NCBI GenBank assembly: GCA_030603365.1 | Contig: JAUVXV010000011.1 | Location: 1 to 64,000 of the forward strand | Length of the DNA stretch: 64,000 nucleotides | Source: Candidatus Heimdallarchaeota archaeon | Lineage (GTDB): Archaea; Asgardarchaeota; Heimdallarchaeia; Heimdallarchaeales; Heimdallarchaeaceae | Direction: 5' to 3' | Shown here: positions 18,283 through 27,086 of the stretch, piece after piece | How positions within the stretch are numbered: position 1 is the first letter of the stretch | Layout: every line of letters starts with the position of its first letter | Position numbers and translations under genes: made by a program | Notes under the pieces: model-generated | Database searches by the model: none | Told to the model about the DNA's origin: nothing | What the model saw: only the letters and a program-made list of their open reading frames with translations

Positions 18283-18813
18283 CTAAAACGATGAATGGCA
18301 TTCTTCCCTGATTGGACAGGATGGACATTTTACCTTTAACATGTAAAAGATATATCCCACTAGCACAACTATAAATCCAACTAAAGGTATTATAGCAATA
18401 TAAGAGAAATTTCTAAAGAATGAAACGATTATCAGAACAACAGGTAAAAACCATATTATGACCATTGGCCATACCCAATTTTTTTGACCTACATGTTTAT
18501 GTAAATGCGATTTGCTCCATTTATCAACAGACAACAGTTTCTCGATAGCCTTCCCTGTCTCTTTATCTTTTGTAATTTCCTTTACTTTGAAATAACAGTA
18601 TTTACATATTGTTAATGGCATTAGCAAAAAGAAAAATAAAATAGAAAATATCAAATATCCCACAGCAGCCCACAAATTAAGATAATATATCCCCCATGTG
18701 CCAAGAGCTATCTTTACTAGAATAATCAGTAAATTTGTAGGTTTATAGAAGGGACATCTTGGGATTATTCCAAGAAAAGAGAGTTTGGGATCTTGCTCAT
18801 CAACCATACTCAT
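18283..18813 (-). CDS. Four-helix membrane protein with Cys motifs (intact copy)
   Basis: A 176-residue membrane protein of no family I can name. About four hydrophobic segments surround a central cytosolic-looking loop with CKYCYFK and LHKHVGQKNWVW. The N-terminal region has RCPFYKPTN and the C-terminus is KCPSCPIREECHSSF. Three conserved Cys clusters (RCP, CxxC, CPxCPxxxxC) suggest metal or Fe-S binding at the membrane. Its damaged sister lies at 10543-11057 and shares the same promoter element, and a further eroded trace may lie at 43790-43925. It is convergent with MDR copy 9. Confidence 0.7.
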   Translation of the reverse strand: MSMVDEQDPKLSFLGIIPRCPFYKPTNLLIILVKIALGTWGIYYLNLWAAVGYLIFSILFFFLLMPLTICKYCYFKVKEITKDKETGKAIEKLLSVDKWSKSHLHKHVGQKNWVWPMVIIWFLPVVLIIVSFFRNFSYIAIIPLVGFIVVLVGYIFYMLKVKCPSCPIREECHSSF

Positions 18814-18836
18814 TCATACTGGATTTATTTTACTAG

Positions 18837-18854
18837 TTATTTAAACTTAACTGG
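18837..18854 (-). promoter_or_regulatory. BRE/TATA promoter element
   Basis: The same 18-base element as at 11088-11105 (AGTTAAG-TTTAAATAA on the minus strand, one substitution). The TATA part is centred about 28 bases before the ATG at 18813, consistent with a leaderless transcript. Confidence 0.65.
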
Positions 18855-18954
18855 TTATTTTCTTTTAACAGTGGATACAACCATATTTTCTCTTAGGAAA
18901 TTCATTGTATTGCTCTTTAGAATTTAAATCGAAGTATATTAGACATTTTCAAAG

Positions 18955-19052
18955 GTTCCGTTGGAACAAATTGCTGAAGCTAATAGCAATGGTGATAAAA
19001 GCACAAAAAGGGAAATGTAGTCATAACTGTGGAACAAAAAAACAAAACCTAA
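18955..19052 (+). pseudogene. MDR C-terminal remnant (copy 10)
   Basis: VPLEQIAEANSNGDK, then after a frameshift [16 protein letters not shown] and stop, matches the last 30 residues of the cluster's oxidoreductases ([27 protein letters not shown]). The upstream part of the gene is absent, since the preceding 140 bases hold only the promoter of the minus-strand membrane protein. It marks the right edge of the former tandem array. Confidence 0.75.
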
Positions 19053-19134
19053 CAGGATGAAGAAAAAATTGGAGGATTTTAGCTGATTTATGAAGTATTA
19101 GGATATAGAAATTCAATATTTTCAACAATAACAG

Positions 19135-20646
19135 TCAAGGAGTAATTGTAATGAACTTTTTCTTGTCTTGATGGCAGATAATCTGAATTACATTACGACC
19201 AGATATAGCTACTTTAGGTAAGCTTCCACCAGGTTCGACCCATTGCCCCACCATATAAAAATTCTTGAGTCCAGGTAGAGTTTTTTTCAAACGCATCCTT
19301 AAAGTTCTGGTTGTTTCTTGCCAACCTTGAAAGCTACCCTTCCAGTTACCAGTATATCGCTCCCAAGTAGTAGCGGTTGCTACATCACTCATCTCCACTT
19401 TAGCAGCTAACCCAGGGAAGCGTTTATCTAGTGAAGTAATCACATCATCTACAATCTGTTTCTTTACTGCTTTATAGCGTTCAGGATTCTGCTTGAGGGT
19501 TTTCCAGTACTCATAATCAGAAGCATACATTACTCTTACAAATGTCTTACCAGCTGGCGCAAGAGTAGGATCGAAATTGTAAAACTGTACACTCATTCTC
19601 TTCTGTTCTTGTCCACCAATAATAATCGGTTCATCGAGGGGAAAATCTATTCCAGTTACTGTTTGCGGGATCTCCTCGAACGAATGAGCTACCCCCAGAC
19701 CAATATATACTAAGGGTCGATAGAGAGTGAATTTATCATAATAACCCTGGATTCTTTTGTTGACATATTTCCCCTCTAGCATATCAAAAATGGTAGTGTG
19801 ACCATCAGCAGCGGAGATAATAATGTCACTTCGATGTTCACTACTATCAGTTAGCTTAACACCAACTGCTTTATCATTTTCAACCAGAATTTTATTTACT
19901 TTTGACTTGTAATGAATCTTACCACCTAAGTCTATGTAACGACTTTCAATTGCTTTTGCAAATTCAAGAGAACCACCTATAGGATAACCTGCTGTTTTTT
20001 GATTAACCCATGAGAGAGTCATAAGCACAGCTAATATTGGAAAATCTGGAGGATTTTGGAGGTTAAACAAATAAAGAAATACCTCTCTCATGAAAGGATT
20101 TCGAAAACGTGTAGCTATGTCTTGTATAGTTTTTTTACCCCACTTTCTGAATAAACTTGCATAGGGAAACATACTGAATATTATTTTGAGTTTGTCAATT
20201 GGAGTTAATAGTTCAGGAGCTTTTTCCCAAGGTATCGGAAAATTTTTACTCTTATGAATCGCTTTCATAAACTCCTCAATAACATCCTTATCTTCAGGAG
20301 CAAGTTCTTTCATATGCTGCTCCAAGCGATCAATCTCAGAGTAGACAATAAATACTTCATCATCTGAACCTTCAATCCTTGCGTACTCTTCATGGTCAAC
20401 CATAGACCAATCTTTCACTAAATCTAGTTCTTCCCATAAGCGATAGAAACGAGTTCCTGGGCGGGTTCCTGTAACCCAATGAGCACAACCATCAATCGTA
20501 TAACCTTTTCGTTTCCAGGATGTACAAACTCCACCAGGCAGATTATGCATCTCAAAGATTTGTGTGTTGTAACCGTTAATCTGACCATGACATCCTGCAA
20601 ATAAACCAGCAACTCCTGCTCCAATTATCGATATAGATTTCTTCAT
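19135..20646 (-). CDS. CrtI/RetSat-like FAD-dependent oxidoreductase
   Basis: A 503-residue flavoprotein of the phytoene desaturase / carotenoid isomerase / retinol saturase type. The FAD loop SIIGAGVAGLFAGCHGQ begins at residue 4, GGVCTSWKRKGYTIDGCAHW follows, and the C-terminal FAD segment reads GQWVEPGGSLPKVAISGR. I start at ATG 20646, which puts the Rossmann strand at the N-terminus as usual; an in-frame TTG adds ten residues. Family members saturate, desaturate or isomerise polyisoprenoids or related lipids. No carotenoid gene (crtB, crtE) is nearby, so the substrate is open. Archaeal homologues also include lipid-modifying enzymes. Confidence 0.8.
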   Translation of the reverse strand: MKKSISIIGAGVAGLFAGCHGQINGYNTQIFEMHNLPGGVCTSWKRKGYTIDGCAHWVTGTRPGTRFYRLWEELDLVKDWSMVDHEEYARIEGSDDEVFIVYSEIDRLEQHMKELAPEDKDVIEEFMKAIHKSKNFPIPWEKAPELLTPIDKLKIIFSMFPYASLFRKWGKKTIQDIATRFRNPFMREVFLYLFNLQNPPDFPILAVLMTLSWVNQKTAGYPIGGSLEFAKAIESRYIDLGGKIHYKSKVNKILVENDKAVGVKLTDSSEHRSDIIISAADGHTTIFDMLEGKYVNKRIQGYYDKFTLYRPLVYIGLGVAHSFEEIPQTVTGIDFPLDEPIIIGGQEQKRMSVQFYNFDPTLAPAGKTFVRVMYASDYEYWKTLKQNPERYKAVKKQIVDDVITSLDKRFPGLAAKVEMSDVATATTWERYTGNWKGSFQGWQETTRTLRMRLKKTLPGLKNFYMVGQWVEPGGSLPKVAISGRNVIQIICHQDKKKFITITP

Positions 20647-20780
20647 GAGTTTTCCGCAGACATTTTGAATATACAAAAAGTGTCTTTCTATTTATTTAAT
20701 TCTTTTCCACAAACAATGTTGTATAAATTTTAGGAGAGGTTAATCTAAATTCATAAGAAATATGAAGAACCATACTCAAC

Positions 20781-20831
20781 TTATTTTCTGTAATATTTCA
20801 TTGCTTCTTCTTCTTTTCCAGGTTCAAACCT
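20781..20831 (-). pseudogene. C-terminal remnant of an ATC-hydrolase-like gene
   Basis: The minus strand reads RFEPGKEEEAMKYYRK then stop, nearly the same as the C-terminus of the gene at 23548 (NFKPGKEEEAMKYYKI). Only these codons remain. It sits directly left of the TnpB element, so a duplicate was lost or cut around the insertion. Confidence 0.7.
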
Positions 20832-20937
20832 TCAAAAAGAAGAGTAGTTATGACTAATGATTTTCCGTTATTCCGTTATCTATGTGCAATTTTCTGTGGA
20901 GTTTAAATAGTGTAGACTCATTAATTATGAGAAGCTG

Positions 20938-22185
20938 ATGGCACAAGAAGTGTGGAGAACGGAAGTGATGGAAACCACTCCTCATCCAGCTCTTGCATAC
21001 TTGTGCTATCAAACCAAGAACCTCTACAATAGGACAATGTTTGTATTCAAACAGCATTACAATCAGAAGAACAAGTGGTTATCCTATCAACAACTAGATA
21101 GAAAACTGAAAAAAGAACAATGTTACAAAGTTTTACCCGCTCATACAGCACAACATACTCTCAAACTTCTTGTTCGTAACTGGAAGAGTTTTGGCAAAGC
21201 ATTGAAACAATTCCAAATCACTCCCCAAGCATTTCTGGGCAAACCTCGACCACCAACATACAAAGCCAAGAACGGACAACAGATAGCGATTTTCACTAAC
21301 CAACAAGCAAGAATAGACAAGGAACAAACTCTTAGATTACAAAAGACACCTTTCTCTATTAAGACTCGTTTGACAAACACTGTCAAACTCAAGGAAGTGA
21401 GAATCATTCCTCGAGGAGTAGGATATTCCATAGAGATAGTGTATAGTAAACTAGTTCCAGAAGTAGAGGTGAAGGGAACAAACATAGGAGCAATAGATCT
21501 TGGAGTCCACAACCTTCTCACTTATGTAGACAACATTGGGAGTAGACCGATTGTTGTTAAGGATGAAGGGAAAGGGATTAAATCCATCCTCAGGTTCTAT
21601 CTGAAAGAAATAAAAAAGTTACAACAAAAGTATGCACAACAACAGCACCTTACATTAAAACAGAATAATAGACTTGAATACGGTAAGAGGTTTCACAGAC
21701 TTCGTGAGATTAAGCGTAGAAAAGTTAAAAACTGGATTCACCAGATGAGTAGTAAGTTTGTGAAGCTGTGGGTGCAAACAGGAATTCAACAAGTCTATAT
21801 AGGTTATAATCCTCTCTGGAAGCAGCAGGTAAGATTAAGAAAGAAAACCACCCAGCTGTTTGTTATTCTTCCGTTTGAAAGATTCATCCATGCTCTCAAA
21901 TATAAAGCAGAAGAACAAGGGATAATAGTAGAGAAAATTGAAGAAGACTACACCTCCAAATGTAGCTTTCTTGATAATGAATTTCCTAAGAAATACAAGA
22001 GGTACAAAGGACGAAGAACCAAACGAGGGTTATTCAAAGCTGTAACAGGGCAATTAATCAATGCTGATGTAAATGGTGCATACAACATCTTACTCAAAGG
22101 CGATCCGCAAGCACTACCTTCTCGTAGTGTGGGCGGGGTAGGAGGATATGTGGTTTATCCCCATAGATGGAGCTTCGAGCTCTGA
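20938..22185 (+). CDS. tnpB: TnpB-family RNA-guided endonuclease (IS200/IS605 group, variant)
   Basis: A 415-residue TnpB. The RuvC-I aspartate is in GAIDLGVHN (Asp187) and the RuvC-III aspartate in LINADVNGAYNIL (Asp377). The usual RuvC-II glutamate position reads VYIGYNPLWKQ, Gly instead of Glu, and the four-cysteine zinc finger is replaced by EEDYTSKCSFLDNE and KGRRTKRGLF with only one Cys. This matches the sub-branch with YTSKxSFLD and a rearranged active site, where a nearby Glu (335 or 336) may take over. No TnpA is present, so the element is of IS1341 type and would need a helper. The frame is intact. Confidence 0.88.
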   Translation: MAQEVWRTEVMETTPHPALAYLCYQTKNLYNRTMFVFKQHYNQKNKWLSYQQLDRKLKKEQCYKVLPAHTAQHTLKLLVRNWKSFGKALKQFQITPQAFLGKPRPPTYKAKNGQQIAIFTNQQARIDKEQTLRLQKTPFSIKTRLTNTVKLKEVRIIPRGVGYSIEIVYSKLVPEVEVKGTNIGAIDLGVHNLLTYVDNIGSRPIVVKDEGKGIKSILRFYLKEIKKLQQKYAQQQHLTLKQNNRLEYGKRFHRLREIKRRKVKNWIHQMSSKFVKLWVQTGIQQVYIGYNPLWKQQVRLRKKTTQLFVILPFERFIHALKYKAEEQGIIVEKIEEDYTSKCSFLDNEFPKKYKRYKGRRTKRGLFKAVTGQLINADVNGAYNILLKGDPQALPSRSVGGVGGYVVYPHRWSFEL

Positions 22186-22230
22186 TAAATCTAGGAAAAA
22201 GGTTTTAACGTGATGACGTAAAAACCTAAC
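22120..22230 (+). ncRNA. Candidate omega/re-RNA region and right-end hairpins of the TnpB element
   Basis: Known TnpB guide RNAs overlap the 3-prime end of tnpB and the right end of the element. Here two hairpins occur. GAGCT-TCG-AGCTC at 22170-22182 spans the end of the gene. A longer one at 22201-22226 has arms GGTTTT-A-ACGT and ACGT-A-AAAACC around a GATG loop. The second resembles the subterminal hairpin bound by TnpA. The RNA boundaries and guide start are not determinable by eye. Confidence 0.45.
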
Positions 22231-22280
22231 CATAACCTAATTGTCTAATGTATCAACCACTCTGGTATATTATTTTGTTC

Positions 22281-23417
22281 TTACAGTTCTTCGATAGTCT
22301 CCTTAAATATCACATTTCTCTTCCGTAAGTATTCAATAACTTGGTGATAGACTTCTGAATGTTTTCCTAATAGTTCTGGAGGAATGATTCCTTTTTCTTT
22401 GAATTTTCCTTCAAGTACAATTTGAGCAACTGCTGTACATGTATATCCTGTTGTTCTTGCTATAGATAATATCCGCTTCTCTCTATCGTACTTATCATAC
22501 ATATCATAGGTATAACGTAGTTTCTTGTCATCTTTTATTCCTTCAATAACTATCTTCATAATAGTATGATCTTCATCTCCCTCTTCAAACATCCAATGAT
22601 CAAGTAGAAGTTTACCTGTTAGCTCAATTGGTTTGATTTTTTTTCCTATTACATCAATTTCCTCTGTATTGAGGAATCCTGCCTCTATTAACATTTGCAT
22701 CTTTTCTATATGATCAGGATATCTCAGTGTTTTTTCTTTCATGAAAGGGATATCCATTGTCTTGATGAGAGTTCTAAGACCATCAGTATTGATGGCTACT
22801 AGAGTTCCTACTTCTGGAAAATCTAATAATTCAAGTTCAGATAATGCTGGTTTAACAACTATCTCACTATTCTCAATATATCTCGCTAATAGGATATAAT
22901 CCTCGATTACCTCAATGGGTGGATAAGGTGATTTATAATCAAAAAGCCAGTTTCTTTCTACCGGTAATCCCCCAACATAACATAGGAAACTTTCTGTTTT
23001 ATCTAAGATTGAATCAATATAACCAAGTATGATGCTGCTTGAACCAGGAGCTACTCCACAGTCAACAACAGCTGTAACTCCTTTCTCCTTTGCTAATTTA
23101 TCTAAGCTTAATGCATCTCCCTCGTAATATGAGATATCTACTATGTTCTTTCCTGCTTCAATTACTGCTTTAAGAGACTTGTACCCCATAAAACTAGGAA
23201 GAGCTCCAATTACTAAATCAAAATCCTTTACAATATCTTTGATGATATTGGGATTGGATAAATCTGCACATATTCCATGAAGATCATAATCATGTTTCAG
23301 TTTATCTAAAACCTCTTGGTTAATATCAACTATTGAAACCTCAGTTGAGGGATCTTCTGCTAAATCTCTTGCAATAACATTTCCTACATATCCTACTCCT
23401 AAAACAACAACTTTCAT
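22281..23417 (-). CDS. Saccharopine dehydrogenase-family NAD(P)-dependent enzyme
   Basis: A 378-residue enzyme with an N-terminal Rossmann fold (VVVLGVGYVGNVIARDL, GxGxxG at residues 7-12). The saccharopine dehydrogenase/lysine 6-dehydrogenase core follows: VIGALPSFMGYKSLKAVIEAG, VDISYYEGDALSL and DCGVAPGSSSIILG. The C-terminal domain with GYTCTAVAQIVLEGKF closes the active site. Such enzymes oxidise or reduce secondary amines in lysine, polyamine or opine metabolism. The neighbours do not settle which: an ATC-hydrolase-like gene lies upstream on the same strand, 130 bases away. Length is typical of archaeal members. Confidence 0.82.
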   Translation of the reverse strand: MKVVVLGVGYVGNVIARDLAEDPSTEVSIVDINQEVLDKLKHDYDLHGICADLSNPNIIKDIVKDFDLVIGALPSFMGYKSLKAVIEAGKNIVDISYYEGDALSLDKLAKEKGVTAVVDCGVAPGSSSIILGYIDSILDKTESFLCYVGGLPVERNWLFDYKSPYPPIEVIEDYILLARYIENSEIVVKPALSELELLDFPEVGTLVAINTDGLRTLIKTMDIPFMKEKTLRYPDHIEKMQMLIEAGFLNTEEIDVIGKKIKPIELTGKLLLDHWMFEEGDEDHTIMKIVIEGIKDDKKLRYTYDMYDKYDREKRILSIARTTGYTCTAVAQIVLEGKFKEKGIIPPELLGKHSEVYHQVIEYLRKRNVIFKETIEEL

Positions 23418-23547
23418 ATCTAAACCTCTGGGGAATATGATTATAGAAGTAGATGAGTTAAAAGGGTTTCAGTCGAAAGGTAAACCTGAATACTTTAATT
23501 TATTCCTGAAGAAGTTTCTTCTTCCTATTCTTGACCAGAAACACGTA

Positions 23548-24474
23548 TCAGATCTTATAATATTTCATTGCTTCTTCTTCTTTCCCGGGTTTAAAATTGT
23601 CCCAGAACTCCTTTGGAGGATGACGTAAATCGTAATCGATACGAGTATCATGTAACACTCTAGAACAGTACGGGTCTCCTTCCATGATAGTGTGCTCCAT
23701 GGTTAGAATTATATGATCATTAGCGTGTGCTCGGAATTTTTCATAATCACCATAACAACAAGCAAGATATTTTAATTCAACATCTGGAAGATCTACCATA
23801 GCATCGACACAAGTTGGACAGTTCTCATTTTTGAAAGCGTATTTGCCCTCTTCTATCATGGAGTGTACCATAACCCATTCAGATGAGGTTGTGTCTCCTG
23901 ACAAACGATTTTCTAATCTTTTTTCAAGGCTAACAAATTTTTCTCTATCCGGGGAAGGATGATCGATATAATAATTTGTTATATATTGCTTGAATAATTT
24001 CACTGCTTCTTCTCTTTCAATAGTTTCTGTTAAAGCTTGTAAGATATAATAAGATGGGTATGTCCATGCTTGTATGAGACCTTTCATTGATATTTGAACT
24101 TCATTCATTTCCCATTCTTTATTCTCTCTTATCTGCAAGAGTTGAAGAAGATAGTTTGAAGTTGCCTTATTCAAATCTGGATATTGAACTAAATTATTGA
24201 ATTCTGCGAATGTCTTTTCAATTTCTCCAGAAGAAATTATCAACAAATCTTCTTCTATTAATCCCAAATATTTCTTTGTAAGATTGTTAACATAATCAGT
24301 GATTATTTCTGATTTTTCTTTAGCTATAAATCCAATAAAATAATCAAGTTTATCCAATAAAATTATGGGGATTTGTTCTTTTAGATTTAGAGTAGTAGGT
24401 TCCTCTAAAGAATTTTCTCTATAGGTTCCAGTTTGTGTAAATTTCATATAAGATTCATTATTTTTAAAAATCAA
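23548..24474 (-). CDS. ATC-hydrolase-like protein
   Basis: A 308-residue protein. The C-terminal half (residues about 215-290) resembles the L-2-amino-thiazoline-4-carboxylic acid hydrolase family: CPTCVDAM, then LKYLACCYGDYEKFRAHAND, then ILTMEHTIMEGDPYCSRVLHD, with cysteines at the expected places. That family includes ring-opening hydrolases for cysteine precursors and many uncharacterised proteins. The N-terminal 200 residues are helical with no match I know. It precedes the saccharopine dehydrogenase-like gene, and a remnant of a second copy lies at 20781-20831. Assignment rests on motif memory only. Confidence 0.5.
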   Translation of the reverse strand: MIFKNNESYMKFTQTGTYRENSLEEPTTLNLKEQIPIILLDKLDYFIGFIAKEKSEIITDYVNNLTKKYLGLIEEDLLIISSGEIEKTFAEFNNLVQYPDLNKATSNYLLQLLQIRENKEWEMNEVQISMKGLIQAWTYPSYYILQALTETIEREEAVKLFKQYITNYYIDHPSPDREKFVSLEKRLENRLSGDTTSSEWVMVHSMIEEGKYAFKNENCPTCVDAMVDLPDVELKYLACCYGDYEKFRAHANDHIILTMEHTIMEGDPYCSRVLHDTRIDYDLRHPPKEFWDNFKPGKEEEAMKYYKI

Positions 24475-24529
24475 ACTCTAATAAGTATATTGCCGAAAAT
24501 TTAATTATTGAAAAAAAGTGATATGGCAA

Positions 24530-25846
24530 ATGGTATCCTCAAAGATTGTTGTAATTGGAGCTGGCAGCTTACAATTCGGACTAGGAACTTGTGGTAGTAT
24601 CTTCAATTCTAAAGTGTTAGAAGGAACTACAGTGAGTTTGCATGACATAAACGCAGAGAATTTAGAATATGCACGAGATGCATGTCAAGCAAAGATAGAT
24701 CAGGATAATCTAAACTTCACCTTAGAATCCACATCAGACCGAAAGGAAGCTTTGAAAGGAGCTAATTTTATTATTAATTCTATTGAAGTAGGACCAAGAT
24801 TTGATTGGTGGGAATTAGATAAAAGAATTCCATGGAAATATGGTAGTCCTCAAGTGTTTGGAGAAAACGGCGGTCCAGGAGGAATGTTTCATTCATTGAG
24901 AGTTGTTCCACCAATTCTAGATATTTGTGAGGATATTAACAAAATTTGTCCTGATGCAACTTTCATTAACTATTCTAACCCCATGCATAGAATACTTTTG
25001 TCAGTCAACAGAAAGTTTCCAAATCTTAAAACAGTTGGTCTTTGTCATGAAATTGCATTAGCGGAATATCTTCTCCCAAAAATTCTGAAAATACCTTTTG
25101 AAAAAATGGAATTATGGTGTGGAGGATTGAATCATATGGGAGCAATAATCAAAGCCAATCACAAAGATACCAATGAAGACCTAATACCTGAAATTCGGCA
25201 AAGAGGGGTTAAATTCTTGAAAAGATGGAGATGGAGCATTCCATCAAGGATGTTAAATCCAGTTGGTCTTACACTCTACATCTTAGAGAACTTTGGCTTT
25301 CTACCTTATACTAATGATTCTCATTATGGAGAATATATTGGTTGGGCAAAGGATGTTGTCAATATGCGAGGTATCAGGAGTTTTTACAATCTCTACAGAT
25401 TTTTTGTTAATTATAGTGGATCTCAAATTAGAAATAAAATTAAAAGAAATAAAGGACATAAATTAGTAAAACCCGATCATGAACGAGCAGTTCCAATTAT
25501 AGAAGGTATCCTTTCTGACAGTAACCATCATGAACTATCAGTCAATCTTCCTAATAAGGGTATAATCTCTAATCTCCCAGAAGATTTGGTTATAGAATGC
25601 CCAGCAACTGTCAATAAATCAGGAGTAAAGGGAATACCTCTTGGAGAATATCCTGAACCACTAGTTGATCTACTAAGAGATGAAGTTATTGTACAGGATT
25701 TAACAGTAAAAGCTATTCTCAATAATTCACGAGAATATGCAATACAAGCTTTAGAAGCAGATGGAAATTTTCCTCGAAAACATCTTATTGATCCTTTTTT
25801 GGATGAGATGCTTGAGCTTCAAAAAGACTGGGTTAAACTTGAATAA
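24530..25846 (+). CDS. Glycoside hydrolase family 4 (alpha-galactosidase/glucuronidase-like)
   Basis: A 438-residue GH4 enzyme, which cleaves glycosides by a redox mechanism using NAD+ and a divalent metal. It begins with the dinucleotide fold SSKIVVIGAGSLQFG and continues with ENGGPGGMFHSLRVVP, the substrate loop FINYSNPMHRI and the metal-binding GLCHEI segment. GLCHE with free Cys and His is typical of the non-phosphorylated-sugar branch (MelA/AglA-like). ATG 24530 places the Rossmann strand at the N-terminus; a GTG four codons upstream is possible. It is divergent from the ATC-hydrolase-like gene. No sugar transporter is adjacent. Confidence 0.85.
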   Translation: MVSSKIVVIGAGSLQFGLGTCGSIFNSKVLEGTTVSLHDINAENLEYARDACQAKIDQDNLNFTLESTSDRKEALKGANFIINSIEVGPRFDWWELDKRIPWKYGSPQVFGENGGPGGMFHSLRVVPPILDICEDINKICPDATFINYSNPMHRILLSVNRKFPNLKTVGLCHEIALAEYLLPKILKIPFEKMELWCGGLNHMGAIIKANHKDTNEDLIPEIRQRGVKFLKRWRWSIPSRMLNPVGLTLYILENFGFLPYTNDSHYGEYIGWAKDVVNMRGIRSFYNLYRFFVNYSGSQIRNKIKRNKGHKLVKPDHERAVPIIEGILSDSNHHELSVNLPNKGIISNLPEDLVIECPATVNKSGVKGIPLGEYPEPLVDLLRDEVIVQDLTVKAILNNSREYAIQALEADGNFPRKHLIDPFLDEMLELQKDWVKLE

Positions 25847-25906
25847 CTTGAATATTAATGTCAACAATCGATCGGTTAGTATTTAATGAAGTCAGGTTGT
25901 AATATT

Positions 25907-26845
25907 TCAATCGAATACGTTACTCATAAATTTGCTGTTTCCCATTTCATATAATTTGTCGGCTATATCTACCATTTGTTGGTGATCAGTTGATTTTTCG
26001 TAGGTTGCGAAGCGGATATGAGATTGTCGAAATCGCCAAATAGATGCTGTCACCGCAGCGTATATGCAAAATAAATTTAAAGATTCAATTTCAATTGGTG
26101 TTAACGATTTCACTTCTTGGTATCCTTTTATTAGAGCCTTCGTGTAGCTCATATCAACTATTTTATCCAATGTTAGCAATCCTGTTATAGCCATACCCAA
26201 ATCGAAAATCAAGGGATAATTTGAAACATCCTCAAAATCAATAATTGCTACCAGATTTCCATTTTTTTGAATAATATTATCTGGAAATATGTCACCATGA
26301 ACCAATCCTGTTGGTAGTTGGTCTGGAATTAGTGCCTCTAAATATTCTAATTTGGTTTTAAGCCACTCAATATAGGGATGATCAATATCTGAGGAGATTA
26401 CTTCTTCAAGATAAGATAAACCGTAGGGTAAAGCGGTTTGGATATTATCTGGACAGGGAATATCATGCAACTGGGCTATGCGACTACCTAATTGTTCAAA
26501 AAATTGTATAGTGGGTCTCTTTACAATCTCTCCGTCAAGAAATTTCTTTAAATAGACAGGTTTACCTTTATGTTCTAGTACATATTCGTGATCTTTTGAC
26601 GAAATCACTTGATTAGTTTGAAAATGATGTTTGTGAAGGTAGAGTAACAAATTCGTTATGGCTAGGGTTTGTAGCCTAGTTATATACTCACAGATGGTTA
26701 GGATATATTTCTGAGTTCTTGTTTGAATATAATAATTTGTACTAGATCCCCCCTTCATTGGATAAAATTTGATAACTTTACCGAGTGAATATACATTTGC
26801 AAATTTAGTAATTTCTTTTGAAGTGAGAATTGTATAATGAGCCAT
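25907..26845 (-). CDS. APH/ThrB-II-like small-molecule kinase
   Basis: A 312-residue kinase of the aminoglycoside phosphotransferase fold, closest in layout to homoserine kinase type II. Catalytic loop LVHGDIFPDNII (HGD at 183-185, Asn190) and the metal-binding AIIDFED (Asp203) are intact. The N-terminal lobe has KGGSSTNYYIQT in place of a glycine-rich loop and a Lys in QKYILTI. The substrate may be homoserine or another amino alcohol, and no threonine gene is nearby. It is convergent with the GH4 gene (60 bases). Confidence 0.82.
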   Translation of the reverse strand: MAHYTILTSKEITKFANVYSLGKVIKFYPMKGGSSTNYYIQTRTQKYILTICEYITRLQTLAITNLLLYLHKHHFQTNQVISSKDHEYVLEHKGKPVYLKKFLDGEIVKRPTIQFFEQLGSRIAQLHDIPCPDNIQTALPYGLSYLEEVISSDIDHPYIEWLKTKLEYLEALIPDQLPTGLVHGDIFPDNIIQKNGNLVAIIDFEDVSNYPLIFDLGMAITGLLTLDKIVDMSYTKALIKGYQEVKSLTPIEIESLNLFCIYAAVTASIWRFRQSHIRFATYEKSTDHQQMVDIADKLYEMGNSKFMSNVFD

Positions 26846-27086
26846 CTGAAATGATCACCTTTAATTTGTTTTATAGCTTTTTAAGATAGTCGTTATCAAG
26901 GATGTCGACCTGCTTTAGATATGAAAGGACCTCTTTTGTTTTCTTTTATATGGTTTTTCTCTTAAAATTTAAGATTTCTTTGCTAGTTATAATTTAAAAA
27001 TAACCATTTCTTTCTGGTAGTAATTAAATTTCTCCAGAAAGATGAGAAATATCCACAACAATTTAAAAAAAGGAGATACTAAAAAT

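Noticed and set aside
23437..23628. 63-codon plus-strand frame between two minus-strand genes
   Set aside because: Overlaps the end of the ATC-hydrolase-like gene; no ribosome-binding site; Phe-rich end.
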